A DNA stretch of 64,000 bases from Nitrospira sp. (GTDB lineage: Bacteria > Nitrospirota > Nitrospiria > Nitrospirales > Nitrospiraceae): positions 1 to 64,000 of the forward strand of contig VOPT01000051.1 of NCBI GenBank assembly GCA_009594865.1. The letters run 5' to 3'. The position numbers and the translations under genes were made by a program. Positions 27,586 through 36,893 of the stretch are shown piece by piece. The notes under the pieces are model-generated. The model was given only the letters and a program-made list of their open reading frames with translations, searched no databases and was not told the DNA's origin. Numbering within the stretch: the stretch's first letter is position 1; each line of letters begins with the position of its first letter.

Positions 27586-28689
27586 ATGCGTCGAGTGATG
27601 GGGAACCAACGAGGCTTTACGCTGGTAGAGTTGATGGCCGCAGTGTTGATCACCGTGGTGATCGTGGCGGCCACAATGACCACGGTCGTCACCTCCAACC
27701 GTGCCAATGTTGTGAACAGCCAGGTGGCGGACACGCAACAGAATGTTCGGTTGGCCATCGATTTGCTCGGTCGAGATATCAAACTGGCCGGGTTTAACTA
27801 TAACGCCACCGACCCGGCCACGATGGCGGTGGGTGCCTGTAATGCGACCATCGGTGCCGTAACCAAGCCGGTCGGACTCCTCCCGCAGGACCAGGCGCCA
27901 ACGACGGCGGATACAGGCCCCGATGGTGTGTCGATGGTGTTGCCGGTCATGAATACCACCGGGTGGACCTTAACGGCAGCGGCAGGCGGCACAGCCAACG
28001 CGCCGACCTTCGACAACTCCATTAGTCTTTCAGGAACGGCGATGACTGAAATGGTGGCCAAGGGCCTGGCAGTCGATTCCACCATTTCGATCGGAGGCGC
28101 GGTGACGAAGACGGTCAAGTCTGTGAATGCCACGTCAATCGGTTTCGGCACGGGGAATTATGTGAGCGGACAATTTCCCATCGGTACCCCGGTGTATTTG
28201 CTGCAGTGCGTCCAATACCAAGTGGTGGTGAATACGCCAGCGACGTGTGGGAGCAATGCCCCCTGCCTAGTCAGAAACAATGTGCCACTGGTCGATGGCG
28301 TTGAAGATCTGCAGATCACGTATGCCTGTGACGGATGCAACCAGGCCGCGCCGAATCCGCTCTATCCGGACGGAATCATCGACGATCAAGACGGCTCCTC
28401 GTCCAGCGGCTTTCCAACCTTTTCGCAGGGAGACTTTATGTCCAACGGTTCGTGGGCGATCACACCACGGACTCCGGACAAGATCAGAATGGCGCAGGTG
28501 AGCCTCGTGGTCAGACCGACGAACGCGGACGCCGGGTTAGACGAGAAGGGGACCAAGGCCGTCAATACGACCGGGCCGGTCATCGTCGGCGATCACAACC
28601 CGTCGGCCGACACCGGTTACAACGCACAGGCCTATCAGCAGCAACGACGACGGGTAGTGATACGCACGATCCAGCCGAGGAATCTGTAA
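27586..28689 (+). CDS. pilW: PilW-type minor pseudopilin (cassette B)
   Basis: This 367-residue protein has the leader MRRVMGNQRG and mature start FTLVELMAAVLITVVIVAATMTTV. The motif VADTQQNVRLAIDLLGRDIKLAGF is highly typical of PilW. The large beta-rich domain contains LVRNNVPLVDGVEDLQITYACDGC, again a PilW signature. A GGAG site precedes ATG 27586. PilW helps stabilise the tip complex with PilY1 and PilX in Pseudomonas-type pili. The stop shares one base with the next ATG (TAATG). Confidence 0.9.
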   Translation: MRRVMGNQRGFTLVELMAAVLITVVIVAATMTTVVTSNRANVVNSQVADTQQNVRLAIDLLGRDIKLAGFNYNATDPATMAVGACNATIGAVTKPVGLLPQDQAPTTADTGPDGVSMVLPVMNTTGWTLTAAAGGTANAPTFDNSISLSGTAMTEMVAKGLAVDSTISIGGAVTKTVKSVNATSIGFGTGNYVSGQFPIGTPVYLLQCVQYQVVVNTPATCGSNAPCLVRNNVPLVDGVEDLQITYACDGCNQAAPNPLYPDGIIDDQDGSSSSGFPTFSQGDFMSNGSWAITPRTPDKIRMAQVSLVVRPTNADAGLDEKGTKAVNTTGPVIVGDHNPSADTGYNAQAYQQQRRRVVIRTIQPRNL

Positions 28690-29339
28690 TGAGAGACGTC
28701 GTGATGAAAGCGCGACACACGTCAACGGTCGGGCAACCGGTGCACGACGAGAATCGGATGACCGGGCAGCGAGGCATTGCGCTGCTGACTGTCATGCTGA
28801 TGTTGCTGATTCTGTCGATCCTGGGCATCGCCTCGATCACGGTGACCAGCATGGAAAACCGGATGGCCGGGTTTTTTCGCACCACCGAAGCCGTCGTCGC
28901 AGCAGCCGATTCGTGCGAAGGCTTGGCAGCCAACCTCATTCAGCAGACCTTGTCGCCCCCTGGGGTGCTGCCGGCCTCGTTTGTAGCCCCGACGGGACCT
29001 GTTCCGGCAGCCAATGCGACGATTCTCTGGCAGGAGATCATTGGTTCCTCACCGCTTCCGTCGCCGGCGCCCACCGGAACATTGGCTGAGAACTATGCCG
29101 ATTCCGCGGCAACGGAACCGAACTTTGAAATGACGAATATGCCTGGGTTTACTGTACGGGGCGACATCGACCGGCTCTACGCCCATCCGAAGGCCGGGCA
29201 AGGCACCGGGGTGACCGCAACGGAATTCGTCTACAGAATCACATGCATCGCGACGAATGCCACGACTGGTTCGAGTAGTACGGTGGTGTCCGTATATGGC
29301 TGTCTGGACGGGGACACGTGTGTGAAAAAAGTCAATTGA
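28689..29339 (+). CDS. pilX: PilX-type minor pseudopilin (cassette B)
   Basis: This 216-residue protein has the PilX_N helix (QRGIALLTVMLMLLILSILGIASITV) and the second helix TSMENRMAGFFRTTEAVVAAADSCE, the standard PilX pattern 'E..aagn.rd...Af.aAEaal'. Its C-terminal Cys-containing strand ends in GCLDGDTCVKK. I placed the start at ATG 28689, which overlaps the pilW stop; the frame is open far upstream but inside pilW. It has normal PilX size, unlike its counterpart in cassette A. Confidence 0.87.
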   Translation: MRDVVMKARHTSTVGQPVHDENRMTGQRGIALLTVMLMLLILSILGIASITVTSMENRMAGFFRTTEAVVAAADSCEGLAANLIQQTLSPPGVLPASFVAPTGPVPAANATILWQEIIGSSPLPSPAPTGTLAENYADSAATEPNFEMTNMPGFTVRGDIDRLYAHPKAGQGTGVTATEFVYRITCIATNATTGSSSTVVSVYGCLDGDTCVKKVN

Positions 29340-29352
29340 GAGGGGGCGTGCG

Positions 29353-29682
29353 ATGAATCATCTCATCCTTCTGGTCGTCCTGAGCCTGTCGGTGTTGGCG
29401 CAGGCGGCCAACCCTGCGGCATCCATGGCCGGGACGGAAACGGAACAGGCTCAAGAGGCCATCTCGTTTTCGACGGTCGGCTTTCAGTCCGGTGTCATCG
29501 ATGAGGTGCAAGGATCGACGATTCGGATCGATGGGCGAAGTTATGTGTTGAAGGCGAACGTCTTGGTGATCGACCACCGAAGCCGACCCATGGAAGTGGA
29601 ACGCATCGTGCCGACCTCGCTTATCAAATTCCATCTGAAAGAAGGCCACATCGACAAGATGATGGTGACCTTGCCGCAATAG
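29353..29682 (+). CDS. Exported small protein of the pilus operon
   Basis: This 109-residue protein starts with a clear signal peptide (MNHLILLVVLSLSVLAQAANPAA). A mature region of about 85 residues is rich in beta-forming residues (GVIDEVQGSTIRIDGRSYVLKANVLVIDH). A purine-rich site (GAGAGGGGG) lies upstream of ATG. I do not recognise the family. It sits between pilX and pilY1 in the position where Gammaproteobacteria have pilE or pilY2. A periplasmic accessory role is inference. Confidence 0.7.
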   Translation: MNHLILLVVLSLSVLAQAANPAASMAGTETEQAQEAISFSTVGFQSGVIDEVQGSTIRIDGRSYVLKANVLVIDHRSRPMEVERIVPTSLIKFHLKEGHIDKMMVTLPQ

Positions 29683-29758
29683 GGCAGAAAGGTCTTGTCT
29701 CAACTCGTAGCCGACACGCAACGGCTGTTGTCCTGCTTGAGATGAGGAGGAAAAACGC

Positions 29759-32700
29759 ATGAATCGTCGAACGTTTGCTTCGCTGATGATCGTTGTTGGG
29801 AGTCTCGGTGCCGGTCTCTGTGGTTCGGGCGATGCGGCAGCCGTCGTCTCCAACGCGGATTACACTGCGGTCCCGCCCTTTGTGTCCAGCGCAACGACGC
29901 CGAATATCATCATCTTGATGGATAATTCCGGCAGCATGAGCAACTTGGGCAATTGCGACGGGACTGATGACGGAGACTGTGTCGATTTCGGTACTGGCCC
30001 AATAGATAAGGCATTCACAAATACGGCCACCTGGGCTGGGTACTTCGACAGCCTGACTTGTTATACCTATGACACGACCGACACACGGTTTGAACCGGCT
30101 GCGGTCAGGACGACACTCGCCGACTCTTGCTCCACCACGCAATGGGATGGAAACTTTTTGAATTGGGCGACGTTGCGCCGATTCGATGCCGTCAAGAAGG
30201 CGATGCACGGCGGGGATTGTTTTGCGACCAGAGCGGCGGATGGGACGTGCCCGACAAATGGAACTCCCGCGCTGAAGACAATTGTTGCGCAAGGGGCTGG
30301 TGTTAATAACCAACGAGTGATGACCACGAGCTACGTGGGCCGAGTGCCGTCGAGTACGTATACCGCGTCAACGGGCTATTTCTTTGTGCTAGCCTCTCCG
30401 CAGGCTTCTACCGGGGCGCCTCCGTATTTCTGCACTGGTTTTAGCAAGACTTCTTCGTCGTTCTCCTATAGTTGCAGCACAACGTACTTATTGAAGATTG
30501 CCACTGCGGTGGAACCGACCGGCGTTATTCAGCAGATCGGTAGCAAGGCCCGATTTGGACTTTTCGTATTTAAGAAAACTGGTTCGGGAGATGGGGCCAA
30601 AATGTTGGTCGGTGCCGGCTCGCGTCAGTCCATTAATTTCGAGGATAGCGGCGTCGAGACGTTCAATACCAATACGGCGGCTATGGTCGATGCGGTGCAG
30701 GAGGCCTATCCCTCGACCTGGACGCCATTGAGCGAATCCCTGTACGAAATGGCGCGCTATGTCGCGCAGATCAATTCCACGTTTGCGCCGACCACCTACG
30801 TCTACCCGATCGCGTTTTCGGGTGGCGTGTCCAACGGGGCTGCGTTTGCGACAAGCGGCGTCGGATCTATCGGAACGAGTGAGATTACGGCGCTGGGAGC
30901 GAGCGAGACCTGCCCGGCCGGGTATATCAGCAGTGCGTGCGGACGAGACCCCTACTTCTTCGGCCAGAACCATACGCCGCCCTGGGCCTCGACATCTCAG
31001 GTCGTGAATTGTTGCCGGACGTTCGTGATCATTTTTACGGATGGTGAGCCGACACAGGATCTGAACATCCCTTCCGGCATTCAAGACTATGCCCATGCCT
31101 ACCATGGGGTTCATTGCACTGGAACCGACAATAGTTCCCCTCCACGGCCAATTGATGGGACCTGCAATACCAATAATGCAACACCCTTCAGTGTCCTGCT
31201 TGCCGAACATAAGACTGACTATGGTAGCAGCGGCAGTCACTACCTCGATGACGTGGCGTACTGGGCCCATACGAACGACCTTCGGCCTTGTAGTGGAACT
31301 GCCGATGGCACCATCGCCGTGTTGTCTGTCACTGGCCACTGCCTTCCAGGCACGCAAAACCTGACGGTCTATACGTTCTTCGCTTTTGGCAACATCAATG
31401 GACGAGGCATTCTTGCGCAGACGGCTCGATTGGGCGGGTTTGAGGATTCGAATGCTGACGGGATTCCTCAGGTCAGTGAGTGGGATAAAGAGAACAACCT
31501 TTCCGGCGCCTCCACCCCGGATGGTATCCCCGATGCGTATTTTGAATCGTCCAATGTCGACGACCTCCAAGACAAGTTGCTGGCCACCATTGCGAGTATT
31601 TTGAGGCGAAGTTCGTCAGGTTCATCGGTGTCGGTATTGGCTACCGCCTCAACCGGAGAAGGCGCGCTGTATCAGTCCTATTTCTACCCGAGCATTGGGG
31701 AGATTTCTACGAATAATGACGTGAAATGGACAGGGTACACCCAAGCGTTGTTTATCGATACGTTTGGCAATACGCGAGAGGACACGAATCAAGACGGTCG
31801 GCTTGACTACAAGGTCGACAAGATCGTCAAAACGAGATTCGATGGTACCCAAGTCAGGGTCGATAAGTACGTCGATACTGACGGCGATGGGTTGCCGGAC
31901 GACCAGAACGGCGATCACGTGGTGACCTTGGCTGATTGTAATCCTTGTGGACAATCGTTGAGCGATATTGTTCCGATCTGGGAAGCGGGGAAGCGGCTGG
32001 CGCTGAAGGATGCTTCCACTCGCACCATTCTCACCTGGGTCGACTCGGACCATGACGGCATGGTGGATTCCGGAGAGCAGATGGCGTTTTCGACCGCGAA
32101 CGAGCCGACGTTGCGTCCCTATCTGCGTGCCGCATCCAGTGCGGAGGGAACAAAAATCATCAATTTTGTGCGTGGATGTGACGCGACCACATGTACGGAA
32201 CAGGCGACGACCAGAGATCGCCGGCTCCAGGTTCCTGCCGGGAGCGGAACGTTAAAAGTCTGGAAGCTCGGAGACGTCATCCACTCAACACCGACCGTGG
32301 TCGCGGGGCCGCGAGATCGGCACGATGCGATCTACGGAGACCAGAGTTACACCGCGTTCCTGCAGAAATGGTACAACCGACGACAGGTCGCCTACGTGGG
32401 CGGGAACGACGGCATGCTGCACGCCTTCAATGCCGGCTATTACCATCCCGGCGACGATACGAGTGCCTCTTCCGGTACCGGCGTCATTGAGCACGGCTGG
32501 TTCACGACAGCTCCTGCGGACAATTCGAGCGGAGCCCCCCTGGGTGACGAGTTGTGGGGATTTGTGCCCTATGAACTCCTTCCGCAACTCGAGTTTTTAA
32601 GTCGTGCCGACTACCAACATGCCTACTATGTCGATTTGCCGCTGAAGGTGGCCGATGTGCGGATCTTCACCGCGGACACCGACCATCCGAATGGATGGGG

Positions 32701-34162
32701 CACCATCTTGATCGGCGGATTTCGGATGGGCGGCAGTTGCGGCGCCTGTGTGTCTGGAACCGGTGCGCCACCGATGACGGTGAATATCGGCGGGACGAAC
32801 TACAATTTCTACAGTTCCTATTTCGTGATGGATATCACCAATCCCGATAGCCCCAAACTGTTGTGGTCATTCAACAGTGCAGATTTGGGATTGTCCACCA
32901 GCGTTCCCGCGGTGGTGCGCGTGAATCCAGCGGCTGATGCCAAGGCGAGCAATACGAATGCCAAGTGGTACATGGTCGTCGGGTCCGGTCCGACCGGGTA
33001 CGATGCCAGTGTGGCGCAGGGCGCGAAAGTCTTTGTGGTCGATCTGGCGACGGGGCCTGGCAGCAACAATGCGTTGGTGACCTCGTATTTGGTGGGGTCG
33101 TGGAACTCCTATATTGGAGACATCACGGCATTCGATCGCGATCTCGATTACCGTCACGACGCCGTCTACTTCGGCCGGGTCATCAATGACGGCACGCCTC
33201 CTTGGAGAGGAAAAGTCTACCGGCTGACCATGGGGGCCGGCGGAGCGACGTCAAAGTTCGGTACCGTCACGAATCCTGCGCAATGGGGTATTGCGTCCGG
33301 CAGCGCGCGTGTGCCGACGGAAATGTTGGACACATTTACCTCCGGCGCGGAGATGGGGCCGGTGGCGAGTGCCCCTTCGGTCACGACAGACGATGCGGCG
33401 AATGTCTGGGTGTTTGTCGGGAGCGGGCGTTATTACAGCAAATCCGACAAAACCGACACCTCAACCCAGTATTTTGTGGGCCTGAAAGATTCCGTGCTCA
33501 ATGCCGGATGCGATCAATCAAGCGGGATCACGAACTGCATGGACAATGATCTTGTGGATGTCTCCAGTGCCACCGTCTGTGTAGTCGGTGTCGGCGACTG
33601 CGGGCTCGCGAGTGGCACCAATCAGGTTGCTGGGGTGACCGGCGCGACGACGTTTACCGGACTGATCGGGCTTGTCCAAAGCAAGGATGGGTGGGTGACT
33701 AAACTGGTCGAACCGGCCAACCCGCCGACGAAACCGGCTCCGTATGGCATTGGAGAACGGGCCGTGAGCAGCCCGACGGTCTTCGGAGGGGTGGTGTTTT
33801 TCCCGACCTTTATCCCGACTAACGACATCTGTGTCTCATCGGGAACCAGCCGCCTCTGGGCCTTGTTCTATAAAACCGGAAGCGCCTATCAAGAGCCGAT
33901 CCTCGGTAAAACTGCGTCGGGTGCGAATCAGATGGTGAATAAATTTGGGTCCCTCGGGGAAGGTCTGGCCTTCGGTGTCGTGGTGCATATGGGGTCCGGT
34001 CGGGATGGTGGAAGCCCGTTCGGATTGCTGATCAACATGAGTCAGGGCAATTTCGGAGACTGCGCCACCTGTACGACAGGTGGTGGAACCATCGGCTCCA
34101 ATATCAGCGTGCCTGTCGCGATAGACCCGCGGAGTAGGTTTTTCTCATGGACGAATCAATGA
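29759..34162 (+). CDS. pilY1: PilY1-like type IV pilus tip protein / adhesin
   Basis: PilY1 is a calcium-dependent pilus-tip adhesin and mechanosensing factor. The 1467-residue protein has a signal peptide (about 1-28) and a von Willebrand factor A domain whose MIDAS motif is D55-N-S-G-S-M. Calcium-type loops follow at 563 (DSNADGIPQ), 706 (DTDGDGLPD) and 762 (DSDHDGMVD). The C-terminal PilY1 beta-propeller begins near residue 840 (DVIHSTPTVV, YVGGNDGMLHAFNAG). Many cysteines occur in the vWA part. AGGAGG lies 8 bases before the ATG. It is longer than the Pseudomonas protein (about 1160). Confidence 0.92.
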   Translation: MNRRTFASLMIVVGSLGAGLCGSGDAAAVVSNADYTAVPPFVSSATTPNIIILMDNSGSMSNLGNCDGTDDGDCVDFGTGPIDKAFTNTATWAGYFDSLTCYTYDTTDTRFEPAAVRTTLADSCSTTQWDGNFLNWATLRRFDAVKKAMHGGDCFATRAADGTCPTNGTPALKTIVAQGAGVNNQRVMTTSYVGRVPSSTYTASTGYFFVLASPQASTGAPPYFCTGFSKTSSSFSYSCSTTYLLKIATAVEPTGVIQQIGSKARFGLFVFKKTGSGDGAKMLVGAGSRQSINFEDSGVETFNTNTAAMVDAVQEAYPSTWTPLSESLYEMARYVAQINSTFAPTTYVYPIAFSGGVSNGAAFATSGVGSIGTSEITALGASETCPAGYISSACGRDPYFFGQNHTPPWASTSQVVNCCRTFVIIFTDGEPTQDLNIPSGIQDYAHAYHGVHCTGTDNSSPPRPIDGTCNTNNATPFSVLLAEHKTDYGSSGSHYLDDVAYWAHTNDLRPCSGTADGTIAVLSVTGHCLPGTQNLTVYTFFAFGNINGRGILAQTARLGGFEDSNADGIPQVSEWDKENNLSGASTPDGIPDAYFESSNVDDLQDKLLATIASILRRSSSGSSVSVLATASTGEGALYQSYFYPSIGEISTNNDVKWTGYTQALFIDTFGNTREDTNQDGRLDYKVDKIVKTRFDGTQVRVDKYVDTDGDGLPDDQNGDHVVTLADCNPCGQSLSDIVPIWEAGKRLALKDASTRTILTWVDSDHDGMVDSGEQMAFSTANEPTLRPYLRAASSAEGTKIINFVRGCDATTCTEQATTRDRRLQVPAGSGTLKVWKLGDVIHSTPTVVAGPRDRHDAIYGDQSYTAFLQKWYNRRQVAYVGGNDGMLHAFNAGYYHPGDDTSASSGTGVIEHGWFTTAPADNSSGAPLGDELWGFVPYELLPQLEFLSRADYQHAYYVDLPLKVADVRIFTADTDHPNGWGTILIGGFRMGGSCGACVSGTGAPPMTVNIGGTNYNFYSSYFVMDITNPDSPKLLWSFNSADLGLSTSVPAVVRVNPAADAKASNTNAKWYMVVGSGPTGYDASVAQGAKVFVVDLATGPGSNNALVTSYLVGSWNSYIGDITAFDRDLDYRHDAVYFGRVINDGTPPWRGKVYRLTMGAGGATSKFGTVTNPAQWGIASGSARVPTEMLDTFTSGAEMGPVASAPSVTTDDAANVWVFVGSGRYYSKSDKTDTSTQYFVGLKDSVLNAGCDQSSGITNCMDNDLVDVSSATVCVVGVGDCGLASGTNQVAGVTGATTFTGLIGLVQSKDGWVTKLVEPANPPTKPAPYGIGERAVSSPTVFGGVVFFPTFIPTNDICVSSGTSRLWALFYKTGSAYQEPILGKTASGANQMVNKFGSLGEGLAFGVVVHMGSGRDGGSPFGLLINMSQGNFGDCATCTTGGGTIGSNISVPVAIDPRSRFFSWTNQ

Positions 34163-35178
34163 AGCCCTATGTGAGCACCATGTTTGGGAGACGTGCGAAG
34201 AGATGTGCTCTTCGCACACCTTCCTCCGCTCGCTGGATATTAGCGGCGTTGGTTGTGGCGGCCGCAGAAGGGTGCTCTTCCTCGCCTCAAGACGGATCGG
34301 GTGTCAGCGGTGCGGCAAAGACTAATCACGCTCCCACTGTTCGCCTCGTCACCATTGTCCCCAATCCACTCATACTCGCTGGCCCCATCACGGCACATGT
34401 GATGGCCGATGATCCTGATGGTACCGAGCCCACGAAACGATTTCAGTGGATCGTCAATGGCGCGCCCGTCTTAGGGGCAACCGGGCCTGAATTAGACTCG
34501 ATGCATGCCAAGCGAGGTGATCAGGTTGCGCTCGAGGTGGTAGCCCTGGATGGTGAGTTGGAGAGTGCCCCCTATCGCACAGACCCCATTCCTGTGGTGA
34601 ACACCCCGCCTCTCGTGTCACATGTGACCGTCGAGGCAGATGCTGAAAAGAACAATCGGGTTCATGCCAAGGTCGATGCCGTTGATCCCGATCGAGATGA
34701 GATCCATTACAGCTATCGTTGGTGGCGAAACGACAAACAGGTCAAAGAAGGCGAGGAAAGTGTCCTCGATACTACCGGCTTTGGGCGAAAAGATGTGGTG
34801 GTGGTCGAAGTGACGGCGCGGGATCAGGATGCCGCTGCTGCGCCAGTACGGTCAACCCCGAGTGCGTTGGGCAATTCACCGCCGTTAATTGTCTCGAATC
34901 CGGCGGCACTGACAAATCGGGAACAATACGAGTATGTCGTTCAGGCGAAGGACGTGGATGGCGATACGGTCACCTATGGCTTGGAGACCGGCCCCCCAGG
35001 GATGACCATCGACAAGACAACGGGCCAGGTCAACTGGAAGGTCATTCCGGGGGTGGCGGGGACTCATCGAGTGAAGATCATGGCGGAAGACGGGCAGGGC
35101 GGGATTGCCTGGCAGGAGTTTGAACTATCGATTCCTTCCACGGCGCAATCGCAGCCATCGTTACCGTCTCAAGGATAA
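34147..35178 (+). CDS. Putative lipoprotein with Ig-like/cadherin-like repeats
   Basis: This 343-residue protein (339 from the alternative ATG 34159, which overlaps the pilY1 stop as ATGA) has a basic start and a hydrophobic segment followed by EGCSSS, a possible lipoprotein site with an atypical -2 Glu. Two or three Ig-fold repeats follow (NHAPTVRLVTIVPNP, NTPPLVSHVTVEADA, NSPPLIVSNP). The last is a He_PIG-type domain (PPGMTIDKTTGQVNWKV). It is acidic and Asp-rich (DDPDGTEP, DVDGDTVTYG). Translational coupling to pilY1 suggests a surface or periplasmic partner of the tip protein. Confidence 0.78.
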   Translation: MDESMKPYVSTMFGRRAKRCALRTPSSARWILAALVVAAAEGCSSSPQDGSGVSGAAKTNHAPTVRLVTIVPNPLILAGPITAHVMADDPDGTEPTKRFQWIVNGAPVLGATGPELDSMHAKRGDQVALEVVALDGELESAPYRTDPIPVVNTPPLVSHVTVEADAEKNNRVHAKVDAVDPDRDEIHYSYRWWRNDKQVKEGEESVLDTTGFGRKDVVVVEVTARDQDAAAAPVRSTPSALGNSPPLIVSNPAALTNREQYEYVVQAKDVDGDTVTYGLETGPPGMTIDKTTGQVNWKVIPGVAGTHRVKIMAEDGQGGIAWQEFELSIPSTAQSQPSLPSQG

Positions 35179-35275
35179 CTGGCCTCTCGAAACCTAACGG
35201 TTCTCATTTTTCCCCGCCCCCCCTGTTCCGACCTTGTTCCTCCCTTTCGCTGTTTGTTAGAATCTAGACATCAGC

Positions 35276-36364
35276 TTGGCGAAAGGAGTCTTCGACACAG
35301 GCGTGCGCAAGATCAAACTACGTGAAGGCACGAACACAGCGGTCCTGTTTGGACACCATGATCGCCACCTCAAATTAATTGAGGAAGAGTTCGGGGTACG
35401 GTGTTCTGCACGGGGCGAAGAGGTCACGGTTGAGGGAAGTGCCGACGCCGTGAAGCAAGCAGAGCGTGTCCTTAATGAACTCGCGTCGCTCACCAACGAA
35501 GGATATAATCTCAGGTCAGATGACGTCACCCATGCGCTGACCGCCCTCCGCCATAATCAAGACGCCTCTCTCAAGGAACTGCTCTTCAGCGCCTCCCCGA
35601 TCGTCACCAGGAAGCGCTTCATTGTCCCTAAGACCCCGACACAGAAATACTACCTCGACGCGATCGAAAAGCATGACATTGTCATCGGTATTGGGCCTGC
35701 CGGAACAGGTAAGACGTATTTGGCCATGGCTATGGCGGTGAGCGCCTTGATGAAGAAGGACGTCAGCCGCATCATCCTGGCCCGTCCGGCAGTCGAAGCC
35801 GGAGAGAAACTCGGTTATCTGCCGGGAGACATGTATGCGAAGGTGAACCCGTATCTTCGTCCTTTGTACGACGCGCTGTTCGATATGATGGACATGGAGC
35901 GGGCCAACCGGCTGATCGATCGAGGGGACATCGAGATCGCTCCGCTTGCGTTCATGCGTGGCCGTACCCTGAACGACTCGTTCGTGATTCTGGACGAAGC
36001 TCAAAATGCCACCGCCGAACAGATGAAAATGTTCCTCACGCGTCTTGGCTTTCACTCCAAAGCCGTCGTGACGGGCGATATCACGCAGATCGACTTACCA
36101 TCCGACCGCGTCTCCGGCCTGATTGAAGTGCGGAACATCCTTCAGGATATTGCTGGTATTGAGTTCGTGTATTTCGATGAACGGGATGTCGTGCGGCATC
36201 GGCTCGTCCAAGAGATTATCAAAGCGTACGATCGGCATTCGGTTGCGTCGGCACCTCCCGGCTCCCCCAGAAAAGGCGACCATCTCGGAAAGGGGCAGCG
36301 CTCTGATCCGAAGAACGCTCGGCCATCAGCTCCTCCCAAAGACTCCCGGGGCCAATCACACTAA
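35276..36364 (+). CDS. phoH: PhoH-family ATPase/helicase-like protein
   Basis: The 362-residue protein has an N-terminal KH-like segment (about 15-75) and a PhoH ATPase domain with Walker A GPAGTGKTYLA near 141-151. The region ILARPAVEAGEKLGYLPGD and Walker B FVILDEAQNAT follow. The C-terminal 40 residues are low-complexity and basic. PhoH proteins are thought to act in RNA metabolism and ribosome maturation together with YbeY, encoded next. The start is uncertain: TTG 35276 has no good ribosome binding site, while AAAGGAG at 35281 would suit a start further in (GTG 35303). Confidence 0.93.
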   Translation: MAKGVFDTGVRKIKLREGTNTAVLFGHHDRHLKLIEEEFGVRCSARGEEVTVEGSADAVKQAERVLNELASLTNEGYNLRSDDVTHALTALRHNQDASLKELLFSASPIVTRKRFIVPKTPTQKYYLDAIEKHDIVIGIGPAGTGKTYLAMAMAVSALMKKDVSRIILARPAVEAGEKLGYLPGDMYAKVNPYLRPLYDALFDMMDMERANRLIDRGDIEIAPLAFMRGRTLNDSFVILDEAQNATAEQMKMFLTRLGFHSKAVVTGDITQIDLPSDRVSGLIEVRNILQDIAGIEFVYFDERDVVRHRLVQEIIKAYDRHSVASAPPGSPRKGDHLGKGQRSDPKNARPSAPPKDSRGQSH

Positions 36365-36834
36365 TGCCGGTCGTGGTTGGCATGCGGTTGACGAGGAGGA
36401 CACTGCGCCTCGCGTCTCTCAGGAAGCTCGCTAATCGTATTCTCCAATCCATCGGCGAACGCGAGGCGCTTCTCAGCCTTGAAATCGTAGGCGACGTCCG
36501 GATGCGTCGCTTGAATCGAACCTTTCGTCATCGTGACAAAACCACCGATGTGCTCGCGTTTGCGACCAGGGAAGGGCCTGGTCCGCCTTCGGCTTTGCTT
36601 GGGGATGTGGTCATATCGTTGCCGCAAGCCATCCGCCAGGCTCGCCGCCACTCACGGGGCATCGATCATGAATTGGTCGTCCTCCTGATTCACGGCATTC
36701 TTCATTTGTGCGGGTATGACCATGAGCGAAGCGAACCCGAGGCCAGGCGAATGGCCCGGCGAGAACGGGCCGTGTTACGTGGCATCGGCCCCGTTCCGAG
36801 GCTATTGGTATCTGGCGATTCAGATCCAGTATGA
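36364..36834 (+). CDS. ybeY: Endoribonuclease YbeY
   Basis: YbeY is a single-strand endoribonuclease required for 16S rRNA 3' maturation and 70S quality control. The 156-residue protein shows the zinc site HGILHLCGYDHERSE, with three His, and the upstream signature FRHRDKTTDVLAFATRE and LGDVVISLPQA. The start shares one base with the phoH stop, and the phoH-ybeY pair is a standard arrangement. Confidence 0.96.
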   Translation: MPVVVGMRLTRRTLRLASLRKLANRILQSIGEREALLSLEIVGDVRMRRLNRTFRHRDKTTDVLAFATREGPGPPSALLGDVVISLPQAIRQARRHSRGIDHELVVLLIHGILHLCGYDHERSEPEARRMARRERAVLRGIGPVPRLLVSGDSDPV

Positions 36835-36893
36835 TGCGTGACGTGAGTGCATAGTTCGGGAACGCGACCGTCGACACAGGGATGAGGTGAGCG

